Positions 1 through 9,028 are shown, counted from the stretch's first letter. The stretch is 47,297 nucleotides of DNA from Paracoccus sp. PAMC 22219 (GCF_000787695.1 NZ_BBPH01000084.1:1-47297); one strand, 5' to 3'. Notes: generated by a model not told the origin, from the sequence alone. Numbers and translations are program-made.

Positions 1-2
1 GG

Positions 3-1139
3 CCCGCGTTGCGGCTGGCCTTGGCGGCCATCGGCGGGCCGCGGACCGAGGCGCTGTCGGTGATCCTGTCCCTGGGTCTTGGCCTGACGGTGCTGGCGGC
101 GGTGGGGCAGGTGTCGTCGAACCTGCGTCAGGCCATCGCGACCGAACTGCCCGAACGGGCGCCCAGCTATTTCTTTCTGGACATCCAGCCCGATCAGCTG
201 GACCCGTTCCTGACCCGCTTGCGGGACGATCCGTTGGTGGGCGACGTCCAGACCGCGCCGATGCTGCGCGGCATCGTCACCGGTCTGAACGGCCGCCCCG
301 CGCGAGATGTCGCGGGCGATCACTGGGTGCTGCGCGGCGACCGGGGCATCACCTATGCCGCCACCCCGCCGCCCGGTACGCAGATCACCCGCGGCGAATG
401 GTGGCCCGAGGATTATGCAGGCCCCCCGCTGGTCAGCCTGTCCGACGAGATCGCGACAGAGATCGGCCTGGACCTGGGCGACACGGTCACCGTCAACATC
501 CTGGGCCGCGACATCACCGCGACCATCGCCAACCTGCGCGTGGTCGATTTCAGCGATGCGGGCATCGGTTTCGTCATGGCACTGAACTCCACCGCGCTGG
601 CGGGGGCGCCGCACACCCATATCGCCACCGTCCACGCCGATCCGGCGGCCGAGGCGCAGATTCTGCGCGATCTGGGCAACCGTTTCCCGAACATCACCGC
701 CGTCCCCGTGGCCGAGGCGATCGCGCGCGCGTCCGACGCGCTGGCGGGGATCGCGGCGGCGGTGGCCTGGGCCGCGGGGGCCACGCTGGTCACGGGGTTC
801 GTCGTGCTGATCGGGGCGGCAGCGGCGGGCGAACGGGCGCGCGTGTACGAGGCCGCGGTCCTCAAGACGCTTGGCGCGTCGCGGGCGCTGATCCTGGGCA
901 GCTTCGCCTTGCGGTCGGCGCTGATGGGGGCCGCGGCGGGGCTGGTCGCGCTGTTGGGCGGCGGGCTGGCGGGCTGGGCGGTCAGCCGGTTCGTGATGGA
1001 CGTGCCCTATCGGTTCGACCTGGGTTCCGCCCTGCCCATCGTGGCGGGCGGCATCCTGGCCACCGTCGTCGCGGGTCTGGCCTTTGCGTGGCGCCCGCTG
1101 GCCGCGCGACCCGCGCAGGTCCTGCGGGCGCAGGACTAG
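3..1139 (+). CDS. FtsX-family ABC transporter permease, C-terminal part (cut by window start)
   Basis: This is the last roughly 378 residues of a large inner-membrane permease of the FtsX/MacB superfamily, the kind (YbbP-like) paired with a LolD-like ATPase in lipid or lipoprotein handling. The frame is open to the window edge, so the TTG at base 9 is not the true start; full-length relatives are about 800 residues. Visible parts are one transmembrane segment near the start, a periplasmic domain of about 200 residues, then three C-terminal membrane segments with the motif EAAVLKTLGASR, typical of FtsX domains. It converges on the next gene, and the two stop codons share the four bases CTAG. 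The substrate cannot be told from this fragment. Confidence 0.85.
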   Translation, partial: PALRLALAAIGGPRTEALSVILSLGLGLTVLAAVGQVSSNLRQAIATELPERAPSYFFLDIQPDQLDPFLTRLRDDPLVGDVQTAPMLRGIVTGLNGRPARDVAGDHWVLRGDRGITYAATPPPGTQITRGEWWPEDYAGPPLVSLSDEIATEIGLDLGDTVTVNILGRDITATIANLRVVDFSDAGIGFVMALNSTALAGAPHTHIATVHADPAAEAQILRDLGNRFPNITAVPVAEAIARASDALAGIAAAVAWAAGATLVTGFVVLIGAAAAGERARVYEAAVLKTLGASRALILGSFALRSALMGAAAGLVALLGGGLAGWAVSRFVMDVPYRFDLGSALPIVAGGILATVVAGLAFAWRPLAARPAQVLRAQD

Positions 1140-2257
1140 GGGTCGACGGGACCGGGGGCGGGAACGGTGGGCAGCGACACGTCGCGCTGCCATTCCCGCC
1201 AGATCGACATCAAGAGCGCCATCAGCACCGGGCCCACGAACAGGCCCACCAGGCCCATCGTCTTGATCCCGCCGATCAACCCGAAGAACGTCGCCAGGAA
1301 CGGCAGCTTGACCGGGCCGCCGATCAGTACGGGGCGGATGGTCTTGTCGACGACGAACAGTTCGACCGTGCCCCAGACGAACAGCGCCGCCCCCGCGACC
1401 GGCGATCCGCTGAACACCAGATAGGCCGAGATCAGCGTGAAGGACAGCGGCGCCCCGCCCGGGATCAGTGCCATGAACCCGGTCACGACACCGAAGAACA
1501 CCGGCGACGGCACCCCCGCCAGCCAATAGGCGGTGCCCAGGATCACCCCTTCGCCGATGGCGATCAGGGTCATGCCGGTGACCGTGGCGCTGATCGTGGC
1601 GGGGACCACGCGCGACATGTGCGACCAGCGTCCCGGCAGGATGCGCGCGCCCACGCGGTCCAGCTGGGCCACGATGCGTTCGCCGTCGCGATAGAACACG
1701 AACAGCGCGATCAGCGTGAACAGCAGGTTCAGCATGACGTGGAACGCGGTTGATCCCGCCGTCAGGATGCCGCGATAGACGGAATAGATGTTTGACCCTG
1801 TGACCGCCTGGACCAGCTGGCTGATCGCGCCGGGCTGGCCGATATAGGTGCCCCATTGCTGGTCCAGCCACGGCCCCACGCGGGGAATGTCGGCGATCCA
1901 GGGGGGCGTGGCCTCGCCCATGGCGTTCACGTTGCCCGCCCACAGGATCCAGACGCGCAGTTCGGCCGCCGCATAGGTCAGCGCCATCAGCAGCGGCACG
2001 ACTAGGATGCACAGGATCGCCAGCACAAGCAGCGTCGCGGCCCAGGTCGGGCCGGTCCGTTGCGCGATGCGTTCGCGGATGCGCCAGCTGGCCACGCAGA
2101 TGATCGTCGCGGCCAGGACCGGGATCAGGAAGCCGTGAAAGAAATAGATCGATGCCGCAAGAATCGCCAGCAGCAGCCACCGCGCCGCCGACAGGTCGGT
2201 GACCAGCGGGCGCGGCGCAGGGCGCGGCGCGACGTTGCGGTCGGGGATCTGGGTCAT
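1136..2257 (-). CDS. AI-2E family transporter (PerM/YdiK, UPF0118)
   Basis: A 373-residue polytopic inner-membrane protein of the AI-2E exporter/PerM family. It has a short cytoplasmic N-terminus, paired N-terminal helices, a soluble loop around residues 90-150 and a C-terminal bundle of five or more helices containing the family-like stretches PGGAPLSF and GPVLMALLM. Its start overlaps the mnhG stop by ATGA, so it is probably the last gene of the antiporter operon. Members of this family have been proposed to export autoinducer-2, and some to act as Na+(Li+)/H+ antiporters; the operon context fits the second idea better, but this is inference. Family assignment is firm, the transported substrate is not. 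Confidence 0.85.
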   Translation of the reverse strand: MTQIPDRNVAPRPAPRPLVTDLSAARWLLLAILAASIYFFHGFLIPVLAATIICVASWRIRERIAQRTGPTWAATLLVLAILCILVVPLLMALTYAAAELRVWILWAGNVNAMGEATPPWIADIPRVGPWLDQQWGTYIGQPGAISQLVQAVTGSNIYSVYRGILTAGSTAFHVMLNLLFTLIALFVFYRDGERIVAQLDRVGARILPGRWSHMSRVVPATISATVTGMTLIAIGEGVILGTAYWLAGVPSPVFFGVVTGFMALIPGGAPLSFTLISAYLVFSGSPVAGAALFVWGTVELFVVDKTIRPVLIGGPVKLPFLATFFGLIGGIKTMGLVGLFVGPVLMALLMSIWREWQRDVSLPTVPAPGPVDP

Positions 2258-2622
2258 TCGTCTTTACCCGGTCCGTCGTCGCGGTCTGGGGCCGGGGGCA
2301 GCTTGCCCTCGGCCCGGTCGCGGTGCAGGGCGGCGCGGCCCAGCAGCATCAGCGTGACGGGAACCGTGGTCATGATCCCCAGGCCCACCATCAGTTCGTG
2401 CAGGATCGGGCGTCCCTGCTGAAAGCTGGCCAGCAGGGCGGATGCCAGGATCACCCCGCCCGTGCCCCAGCTGGAGGCCAGGGTCGGCGCGTGCAGCCGG
2501 TCGTAAAAGCTGTCCAGCCGCAAGAACCCCCAGGCCCCGATCAGGGTCAGCGTCGAGCCCAGCATCACCAGCCCCGCCACCGGCAGGGCCAGCCACAGGG
2601 GAACATCGTCAAGCGGGCTCAT
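2254..2622 (-). CDS. mnhG: Mnh/Mrp/Pha cation:proton antiporter subunit G
   Basis: A 122-residue membrane protein with three hydrophobic helices, matching subunit G of the multisubunit Na+(K+)/H+ antiporter. The family signature around residues 25-55 is visible: a [19 protein letters not shown] stretch followed by a glycine-rich helix. The C-terminus is charged and cytoplasmic. It overlaps mnhF upstream and the AI-2E gene downstream by four bases each, so the genes are translationally coupled. In the family, G is a small subunit needed for assembly and activity of the A-D core. Confidence 0.92.
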   Translation of the reverse strand: MSPLDDVPLWLALPVAGLVMLGSTLTLIGAWGFLRLDSFYDRLHAPTLASSWGTGGVILASALLASFQQGRPILHELMVGLGIMTTVPVTLMLLGRAALHRDRAEGKLPPAPDRDDGPGKDE

Positions 2623-2900
2623 TCGATCACTTCTCCTCGGAACAGGAACTTGGCCAGCGCGATGGAGGCTACGAACCCCATCACGGCGATGACCATCGCG
2701 GCTTCGAACAGGTACAGTGATCCAAGCCGCATCCCGGTGACAAGGAACAGCAGCATCACCGCGATGTACAGCGTGTCAAGGGCCAGCACCCTGTCCTGGG
2801 CGCGCGGCCCGCGCAGGATGCGCACGCCCGCCAGGCAGCCCGCCAGCCCCAGGACGACCTGGGCATAGCCGATGGCGAATGTCAGGATCGTGCCGCTCAT
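2619..2900 (-). CDS. mnhF: Mnh/Mrp/Pha cation:proton antiporter subunit F
   Basis: A 93-residue protein with three transmembrane helices, the usual size for subunit F. The motif [17 protein letters not shown] in the middle is characteristic (R-G-P-x-x-x-D-R-x-x-A-x-D). It overlaps mnhE and mnhG by four bases. It is a small structural subunit of the inner-membrane antiporter complex, and its order between E and G is the canonical one. Confidence 0.92.
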   Translation of the reverse strand: MSGTILTFAIGYAQVVLGLAGCLAGVRILRGPRAQDRVLALDTLYIAVMLLFLVTGMRLGSLYLFEAAMVIAVMGFVASIALAKFLFRGEVIE

Positions 2901-3385
2901 TCAAAGATCTCCTGCAGCATGGGCTCATACACGTCGCGGATGACACCCAGGTAATGGTCGGTCTCTGCCCCGTCGAAGACATGCAGGACAAGCGACTGGC
3001 GGTCGTGGGAATATTCGATCCAGGCGGTCCCCGGCGTGGCGGTCAGGATGATCGCCAGCACCGCAAGCCCCGTCGGGCTGCGCAGTTGTAGCGGCACCTC
3101 CAGGAACGCCGACCGGCGGTCTGACCGCCCTTCGGTCAGGATCAGCCGGGCCACGCGGATGTTCGACCGGACGATGTCGCCGAACAGCGTGGCGATCAGC
3201 CGCGGCACCACGCGCCAGTTGCGCGGCGTGGCCCGTTCGGGATGCAGCGACGACATCGCCCACCCCGCCAGCAACGCCAGCGCGCCCCCCAGCAGCAGGT
3301 GACCAAGCGAGAACCGCGTCATCACCATCCACAGGATCGTCAGCAGGCCGGACTGAACGGGATAGGGTACAAGCCGGGTCATCAT
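2897..3385 (-). CDS. mnhE: Mnh/Mrp/Pha cation:proton antiporter subunit E
   Basis: A 162-residue protein with two N-terminal transmembrane helices (about residues 10-50) and a soluble C-terminal domain, as in MrpE/PhaE. Family features include the [14 protein letters not shown] stretch near residue 115 and a C-terminus ending in a short acidic helix. Start and stop overlap mnhD and mnhF by ATGA. E subunits support stability or assembly of the complex in Bacillus and Sinorhizobium systems. Confidence 0.92.
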   Translation of the reverse strand: MMTRLVPYPVQSGLLTILWMVMTRFSLGHLLLGGALALLAGWAMSSLHPERATPRNWRVVPRLIATLFGDIVRSNIRVARLILTEGRSDRRSAFLEVPLQLRSPTGLAVLAIILTATPGTAWIEYSHDRQSLVLHVFDGAETDHYLGVIRDVYEPMLQEIFE

Positions 3386-5019
3386 CGGTCATCCTCGGGG
3401 GGGGTCGGCTGTTCATCGGCGCGGGGGGCTGCCAGCACGCCCTGGGCATAGCGCGAGGTCTGGTGCAGCGCCTGCGCCGTGCGGTCGGTATAGCGCAGCA
3501 CCGCCTCTGATTCGATGCTGATGACGGCCAGCACTGCAATCAGGGCCATGATCGGGGCGATCTCCATCGCCATGACGGGGGAATCGCGGTCGTCATTGGC
3601 CCAGAAGGTCTGGATGCCGATCCGTGCCAGCCCGATCAGCGTGGCGAAACCCGACACCAGCAGCAGGGCGACAAAGCTCCAGCTCAGCCAGGGGCTGGTG
3701 GCGGCGGTGTCGAACACGCCCTGGATCATCGTCAGCTTGCCGATGAAGCCGGGCATCGGCGGCAGCCCCGCCAGCGCCAGAAGGCACAGCGCAAAGCATG
3801 CCGCCAGCAGGGCCGGACCCGCGGCGATGGCGGGGCCGTCGGGGCCCTCGTCCTCGACCGGCGGGTTGGCCTTGGCGCCATAGATTTCGGCCGTCAGGGC
3901 CAGCATCGCGGCGATGCCGCCGTCGTCGCGCGACATCGGTTCGACCATCAGGAACAGCGCGCCGGCGGCCAGCGTCGATGCGACCATGTAATGCAGGGCG
4001 CCCGCCAGCATCCATTCGCCGCCCCCCGCCAGCGCCAGCCCGATCACGGCCAGCATCGTGCCCGACGACAGGATCACCGCATGCGCCGCGATCCGCCCCA
4101 GGCTTTGCGACGCCAGCACGCCCAGCACGCCAAAGACCACAGTGGCCATGCCCAGCCCGATCAGCAGGCCCGCGCCCAGACCCGCCGATGCGCCGGACCC
4201 CGCCGCGAACAACAGCATCGTCAGGCGCAGGATCACATAGATGCCGACCTTGGTCATGATCGCGAACATCGCGCCCACCGGTGCGGCGGCGGCCATGTAG
4301 GCGTTGGGCAGCCAGAAGGACAGAGGCCAGATGCCCGCCTTGACCAGAAAGGCCACCCCCATCAGCGCCAGCCCCATCTGCAGCAGGGGCCGGTTGGCGG
4401 CGTCGATGTCGGGCATCATGCTGGCCAGATGCGCCATGTTCAGCGTGCCGGTCACGCCATAGATCAGGCTGATCCCTAGCAGCAGCAGCAGCGAGGCCGC
4501 CAGGTTGATCGCAATGTAATGCAGGCCCGCGCGGACCCGCACCTGCCCCGACCCGTGCAGCAGCAGGCCATAGGACGCGGCCAGCAGCACCTCGAAGAAC
4601 ACGAACAGGTTGAACAGATCACCGGTCAGGAACGCGCCGTTCAGGCCCACCAGCAGGAACTGGAACAGCGAGAAGTAATGCTGCCCCTGCCGGTGCCAGG
4701 ACGCGCGCGCATAGACCAGCGACGCCAGCGCCAGCACCGATGTCAGCAACAGCATCATCGCCGCCAGGTGGTCCAGCACCAGCACGATCGCCATCGGCGC
4801 GGCCCAGTCCCCCAGCAGGTAAAAGCCGATGTTCTCCGCCCCTTCGGCGGCCCCCGCCTTGGCGCGCAGCAGCAGGGCGACCGCCACCACCAGCGTCAGC
4901 GCGGTCGACATCAGGCTGAGCCAGAATTTCGCCGCCCGCTGGCGGTCGTCATAGAGCAGCATCAGCGCGCCCGCGACAAAGGGGATCAGGATCGGGGCGA
5001 TGATCAGGTGCTGGCTCAT
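3382..5019 (-). CDS. mnhD: Mnh/Mrp/Pha cation:proton antiporter subunit D
   Basis: A 545-residue proton-translocating-type subunit homologous to complex I NuoL/M/N. I chose the ATG at 5019 (MSQHLIIAP...) because it overlaps the mnhC stop by ATGA; an in-frame extension further upstream is antisense-like sequence. The conserved membrane glutamate lies in FNLFVFFEVLLAASYG, and the conserved lysine is in FLVKAGIWPLSFWLP. About 14 helices can be seen. The tail after the last helix (ending [10 protein letters not shown]) is charged. It is a core ion-conducting subunit of the inner-membrane antiporter. Confidence 0.93.
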   Translation of the reverse strand: MSQHLIIAPILIPFVAGALMLLYDDRQRAAKFWLSLMSTALTLVVAVALLLRAKAGAAEGAENIGFYLLGDWAAPMAIVLVLDHLAAMMLLLTSVLALASLVYARASWHRQGQHYFSLFQFLLVGLNGAFLTGDLFNLFVFFEVLLAASYGLLLHGSGQVRVRAGLHYIAINLAASLLLLLGISLIYGVTGTLNMAHLASMMPDIDAANRPLLQMGLALMGVAFLVKAGIWPLSFWLPNAYMAAAAPVGAMFAIMTKVGIYVILRLTMLLFAAGSGASAGLGAGLLIGLGMATVVFGVLGVLASQSLGRIAAHAVILSSGTMLAVIGLALAGGGEWMLAGALHYMVASTLAAGALFLMVEPMSRDDGGIAAMLALTAEIYGAKANPPVEDEGPDGPAIAAGPALLAACFALCLLALAGLPPMPGFIGKLTMIQGVFDTAATSPWLSWSFVALLLVSGFATLIGLARIGIQTFWANDDRDSPVMAMEIAPIMALIAVLAVISIESEAVLRYTDRTAQALHQTSRYAQGVLAAPRADEQPTPPEDDR

Positions 5020-5363
5020 GGCTGCTCTCTTTCGCGGCCATCGACATGGTCGGTGCCGGTGAACCCGCGCGAGGCGATCATGACGACCAGGAACAGCGCC
5101 GTCGTGGCAAAGCTGATGACGATGGCGGTCAGGACCAGCGCCTGCGGCAGCGGGTCCGCATAGCGGGTCGGGTCGACGAAGCCTCCCTTGGGCATGATCG
5201 CGGGTGCCGACAGCGTCAGGCGGCCCATGGAAAAGATGAACAGGTTCACGGCATAGGACAGCAGGCACAGGCCCACGATGACCTGGAAGCTGCGCGGGCG
5301 CAGGATCAGCCAGATGCCCGATGCCGACAGCACGCCGATGGCCAGGGACAGTACGATCTCCAT
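5016..5363 (-). CDS. mnhC: Mnh/Mrp/Pha cation:proton antiporter subunit C
   Basis: A 115-residue, three-helix protein homologous to complex I NuoK. The start ATG at 5363 overlaps the stop of the upstream A/B gene as TGATG. The sequence begins MEIVLSLAIGVLSASGIWL and contains the family stretch DPLPQALVLTAIVI near residue 78. The carboxyl end overlaps mnhD by four bases. Confidence 0.92.
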   Translation of the reverse strand: MEIVLSLAIGVLSASGIWLILRPRSFQVIVGLCLLSYAVNLFIFSMGRLTLSAPAIMPKGGFVDPTRYADPLPQALVLTAIVISFATTALFLVVMIASRGFTGTDHVDGREREQP

Positions 5364-6592
5364 CAGCGGATCTCCTTTGCGGCGGGGGCGGCGTCGTCCT
5401 GTTCGCGCAGGCGGGCGGCGCGCAGCGACTGGTGGGCGATGGCGATCAGCATCAGCACGGTCGCGCCCACGACCAGCGCGAACACCCCCAGGTCGAACAG
5501 CATCGCGGTGGCCGCCGGCACGTCGCCGATCAGCGGGATGGAGACATAGCGCGCATGGGCCGACAGGAACGGATAGCCGAAGATCCACGACCCCATCCCG
5601 GTGCCCGCCGCGATCAGCAGGCCGATGCCCATCCAGCGGATCGGCAGGATGGTCAGCCGCGCCTCGACCCAACGGACATTGGTGGCCAGGTATTGCAGCA
5701 GGAATGCAATGGCCATGGTCACGCCCGCGGCAAAGCCCCCGCCCGGCAGGTCATGGCCGCGGAAGAAGAAATAGGCCGCGACCATGATCAGCACCGGGAA
5801 CATCCACAGCATGATGACCGACGGCACCATCAGGTAATCGTCCAGCGCCTGCTGGCTGGTGGCCTGCTGCTGGTTGGGTTGGTCGACGCTTTCGGGGGCG
5901 GGGCGGAACCGGCGCAGCAGCGAATAGACGGTCAGCCCCACGATCGCCAGAACGGCGATTTCGCCGAAGGTGTCGAACGCGCGGAAATCGACCAGAATGA
6001 CGTTCACGACATTGGTGCCGCCGCCTTCGTAATAGGCGTTGGCCAGGAACCAGTCGCCCACGTTCGGGACCAGCGGCCGGGTCATTACCGAATGCGCGAC
6101 CAGCGCGATGCCCGACCCGCCCGCGACGGCCATTACCAGGTCGCGGATCCTGCGCCTGCGGGCGGATGCCAGGTTGTCCTCGGGCAGACCCGCCCGGCGT
6201 TGGGGCAGCCAGCGCAGGCCCAGCAGCAGCAGGACCGTGGTCACCACCTCGACCAGCAGCTGGGTAACGGCCAGGTCGGGGGCGGACAGCCAGGCGAAGG
6301 TCAGGCAGGTCACCAGACCCGCACCGCCCAGCATCGCCAGGGCGGCAAAGCGGTGGTACTTGGCCTGCCACGCGGCACCCACCGCGCAGGCCCCGCCGAT
6401 CAGCCACATCAGCGCGAATGCCGGGCTGAAATCGGTCACCCGCGCGGGCGGCGCCCAAGGGAAGCGCGCGCCGATGGCCGCGATGGCCAGCACCAGCGAC
6501 AGCGCGACCAGCAGGCGCAGCTGCGGCTGCAGACGTTCGGTCGCCAGCCGTCCAAGCGCGCGGCGGGGCAGGACCCATGTCCCCTTCAGCAT
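5363..6592 (-). CDS. mnhB: Antiporter subunit A/B, C-terminal part (MnhB domain), separated by a frameshift
   Basis: As sequenced this 409-residue reading frame starts at an ATG (6592) whose A is also the last base of the mnhA stop (TGATG). It carries the C-terminal region of MrpA (SAPDLAVTQLLVEVVTTVLLL, FREDTFGE-like FRAFDTFGEIAVLAIVG) followed by an MnhB domain with GHDLPGGGFAAGV. In many alphaproteobacteria A and B are one protein of about 960 residues. Here the MnhA-like sequence RLRGQRVFDRVM continues in this frame upstream of the ATG, so the most economical reading is one fused mnhAB gene, 5363-8262, of 966 residues after restoring one base. A genuine split with translational coupling cannot be excluded. 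Confidence 0.8.
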   Translation of the reverse strand: MLKGTWVLPRRALGRLATERLQPQLRLLVALSLVLAIAAIGARFPWAPPARVTDFSPAFALMWLIGGACAVGAAWQAKYHRFAALAMLGGAGLVTCLTFAWLSAPDLAVTQLLVEVVTTVLLLLGLRWLPQRRAGLPEDNLASARRRRIRDLVMAVAGGSGIALVAHSVMTRPLVPNVGDWFLANAYYEGGGTNVVNVILVDFRAFDTFGEIAVLAIVGLTVYSLLRRFRPAPESVDQPNQQQATSQQALDDYLMVPSVIMLWMFPVLIMVAAYFFFRGHDLPGGGFAAGVTMAIAFLLQYLATNVRWVEARLTILPIRWMGIGLLIAAGTGMGSWIFGYPFLSAHARYVSIPLIGDVPAATAMLFDLGVFALVVGATVLMLIAIAHQSLRAARLREQDDAAPAAKEIR

Positions 6593-8262
6593 CACGCGGT
6601 CAAAGACCCGCTGTCCGCGCAGGCGGTGCAGCAGGGGCGGGCCTCGGGGCCCAGGGGAATGCGGGTCCGGGTCATCGCATGGATCAGCGCGCCCACCCCG
6701 AACGAGATCAGGCTGAGCATCAGCGCCGCGTTGACCCCGTGCCAGATGGCGATGTCGTAATAGGGCACGTCCTGTCCCAGCACGGCGCGGGCGGCCACGT
6801 TGATCACCGGGCCGATGACCAGCGCCGGCAGGATACCCACCGCCAGGCACACCCCGACCAGCAGGCTGACGGGCAGGCGCAGCAGGGCCGGCGCCTCGGA
6901 CACGCGGTCCTTGAGCGCGTCTGGGATAGGGCCGAAGAATACCGACGCGATGAAGCGGATCGCATAGGCCGCCGAAAACGCGCTGGCCACGACCGCCAGA
7001 TAGGGCAGGCTGTCATCCAGCCAGGTGCCGTTGTGCCAGGCGACGGCCTCGGCCAGGAACATCTCCTTGGAGAGGAACCCGTTCAGCAGCGGCACGCCCG
7101 CCATCGCCGCGGATGCGGTGATCGCCAGCGCGCCGGTAAAGGGCATCAGGCGGAACAGGCCGCCCAGCTTGCGCATGTCGCGGGTGCCGGTCTGGTGGTC
7201 GATGATGCCCGCGGTCATGAACAGCGACGCCTTGAAGACCGCATGGTTGCAGATGTGAAAGATCGCGGCCAGGATCGCGCCCTGGCTGCCGATGCCCGCC
7301 AGCGCGGTGATCAGGCCCAGGTGGCTGATCGTGGAATAGGCCAGCAGACCCTTCAGGTCGTGGCGGAACAGCGCGATCACCCCGCCGGTCAGGAAGGTGG
7401 CCATGCCGATGCCGGTCACGGCCAGGAACCACGCCTCGGTCCCGCCCAGCACGGGCGAAAAGCGGATCAGCAGGAACACCCCGGCCTTGACCATCGTGGC
7501 GCTGTGCAGGAAGGCCGACACGGGTGTCGGCGCCGACATCGCGCCGGGCAGCCAGAAATGGAACGGCACCTGCGCCGACTTGGTGAACGCGCCCAGCAGG
7601 AACAGCGCCAGGATCGCACCATACAGCGGGTGGTCGCGCACCTGCGGCCCAGCGGCCAGCACCACGTCCAGATCGTGGCTACCCACGACATGGCCCAGCA
7701 TCAGCATCGCCAGCAGCAGGCACAGCCCGCCCATCGCGGTGATCAACAGCGCGGTGCGCGCCCCGTCGCGGGCCGCCTGGCCCTGATGCCAGAACCCGAT
7801 CAGCAGGAAGGACACGACGGATGTCAGCTCCCAGAACACCACCAGCATCAGGATGTTGCCGGACAGAAGGATGCCCTGCATCGCGCCGGTGAATGCCATC
7901 ATCAGCGCGAAGAACCGCGGCAGGCGGTCCTTGCCGGCCATGTAGACATGCGCATAGACGACGACCAGCAGGCCGATGGCCATGACCAGCGTCGCGAACA
8001 TCCAGGCGAACCCGTCCATCCGCAGCGACAGCGACAGCCCCGCCGACGGCACCCAATCGACGGATGCGCGCAGCACGTCGCCCGACATCACGGGTCCGGC
8101 CAGCCCGGCCAGCAGTGCGATCCCGGCCAGCATCGCGACGCCCGCCAGAATACCCGCCGCACGGCCCGACACGCTGATCAGCAGAAGCGACGCCAGAAAC
8201 GGCAGGACCGCCAGCAGCACAAGAAGGTTCTGCTGCGCGATGGCGGTGGTGCTGGTCATCAA
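6592..8262 (-). CDS. mnhA: Mnh/Mrp/Pha cation:proton antiporter subunit A, N-terminal part (frameshifted)
   Basis: A 556-residue frame homologous to NuoL/MrpA. Conserved features are the membrane glutamate in LVVFWELTSVVSFLL, the lysine region FTKSAQVPFHFWLPGAMSAPTPVSAFLHSATMVKAG (seen in two pieces), and FLSKEMFLAEA. After RIPLGPEARP the frame turns into a Cys-rich tail (CCTACADSGSLTA) that is not family-like, while the neighbouring -1 frame reads LLHRLRGQRVFDRV as expected. The switch point is at the G4 run (plus strand) at 6634-6637. One extra C in the coding strand would join this frame to the downstream A/B part. It is the first gene of the operon. Confidence 0.85.
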   Translation of the reverse strand: MMTSTTAIAQQNLLVLLAVLPFLASLLLISVSGRAAGILAGVAMLAGIALLAGLAGPVMSGDVLRASVDWVPSAGLSLSLRMDGFAWMFATLVMAIGLLVVVYAHVYMAGKDRLPRFFALMMAFTGAMQGILLSGNILMLVVFWELTSVVSFLLIGFWHQGQAARDGARTALLITAMGGLCLLLAMLMLGHVVGSHDLDVVLAAGPQVRDHPLYGAILALFLLGAFTKSAQVPFHFWLPGAMSAPTPVSAFLHSATMVKAGVFLLIRFSPVLGGTEAWFLAVTGIGMATFLTGGVIALFRHDLKGLLAYSTISHLGLITALAGIGSQGAILAAIFHICNHAVFKASLFMTAGIIDHQTGTRDMRKLGGLFRLMPFTGALAITASAAMAGVPLLNGFLSKEMFLAEAVAWHNGTWLDDSLPYLAVVASAFSAAYAIRFIASVFFGPIPDALKDRVSEAPALLRLPVSLLVGVCLAVGILPALVIGPVINVAARAVLGQDVPYYDIAIWHGVNAALMLSLISFGVGALIHAMTRTRIPLGPEARPCCTACADSGSLTA

Positions 8263-8294
8263 GGGTGGTCCTCTGGTTGGGCAGGGTCAGGTGA

Positions 8295-8324
8295 CGGCAT
8301 GACCCCCCGTCGGGGATCATGCCG
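8295..8324 (-). terminator. Hairpin between the small-gene pair and mnhA
   Basis: An inverted repeat CGGCATGA...TCATGCCG with four extra inner C:G pairs closes a tight hairpin downstream of the 29-residue gene. No T-run follows it on the minus strand, so it may be a weak terminator or a processing/stability element rather than a full intrinsic terminator. Confidence 0.4.
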
Positions 8325-8352
8325 GGGCCGCGTGACAGCGGCAAGGCGCTGG

Positions 8353-8442
8353 CTAGCCGGCAAGCCCGGCAGCAAGCGCGCCCAGCAGCATGGTGCCGGC
8401 GACAAGGGTCATGATGACGTATTTCACGGTCGGTGAGGTCAT
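8353..8442 (-). CDS. Putative 29-residue membrane peptide
   Basis: A very short gene. Its ATG (8442) overlaps the stop of the upstream hypothetical gene as ATGA, the same coupling style used by the neighbouring operon. The peptide reads MTSPTVKYVIMTLVAGTML and continues LGALAAGLAG: a short polar start followed by one hydrophobic helix to the end. No recognisable ribosome binding site is needed if translation is coupled. I do not recognise the family. The overlap and the clean transmembrane character are the only evidence; chance is possible. Confidence 0.45.
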   Translation of the reverse strand: MTSPTVKYVIMTLVAGTMLLGALAAGLAG

Positions 8443-8963
8443 GGTGAGGATCTTTTCATCCATGCCGGTCCCGTGGCGTTCGTGACGCGGACGGGCGGCG
8501 GTCCTTTGGTGACGCCCCGGCCTGCACGGCAGGTGCCGGGGGCGGGCGGAACGGGGCCGTCGGACCAGACAGCCGTGGCTGCCGGTCGCGGCGCATCACG
8601 CCAAGGGGGACCGCGCGCGCGGGCAGGGCGGGTCTTGTCCTGCGCCAGGGGCACCGTGGTATCGGTCGCGGCGATCAGCGACGCCGTCTGCGCCGGGGCC
8701 GGACCCGTCGTGGCGCGAAACCAGGGATCGGCATCGGGCAGCGGCGATTTCGCCAGCGGGCCCGGATGCGCCTTGGAGGACAGGACGGCGACCTGGGCGG
8801 GGCTGTCGGAATACAGCCGCTGTTCCTCGGTCAGGCGCAGGAATTGCGGCCCCAGCTCGACCGAGGCAGGTGCGGTGGCCCCGTACAGCGAAAGCTGCAC
8901 GATGCTGGCCATCAGGACCAGGACGCGCATGATGCGCGCCAAGGGGATCCGCTGTTCGTCCAT
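8439..8963 (-). CDS. Hypothetical protein with N-terminal membrane anchor or signal
   Basis: A 174-residue protein starting MDEQRIPLARIMRVLVL. One hydrophobic segment (about residues 10-33, ending near APAS) could be a signal anchor or signal peptide. A moderately ordered region follows (LGPQFLRLTEEQRLYSDSPAQ), then a proline/alanine/threonine-rich, probably disordered tail. I chose the ATG at 8963 because the longer upstream reading is out of character. The family is unknown. It is separated from tctE by 65 bases and shares its strand; its stop is coupled to the 29-residue gene. Confidence 0.55.
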   Translation of the reverse strand: MDEQRIPLARIMRVLVLMASIVQLSLYGATAPASVELGPQFLRLTEEQRLYSDSPAQVAVLSSKAHPGPLAKSPLPDADPWFRATTGPAPAQTASLIAATDTTVPLAQDKTRPARARGPPWRDAPRPAATAVWSDGPVPPAPGTCRAGRGVTKGPPPVRVTNATGPAWMKRSSP

Positions 8964-9028
8964 GGCGCGGATATTGCAGACGGGGCCGGGGCGATGCAAG
9001 GCCGGGCGGGCGCAAGACGCGCGGTTTG

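Noticed and set aside
6577..8436. 619-codon plus-strand open frame opposite mnhA
   Set aside because: Gln/His/Arg-rich antisense reading of a membrane-protein gene; no ribosome site or homology.
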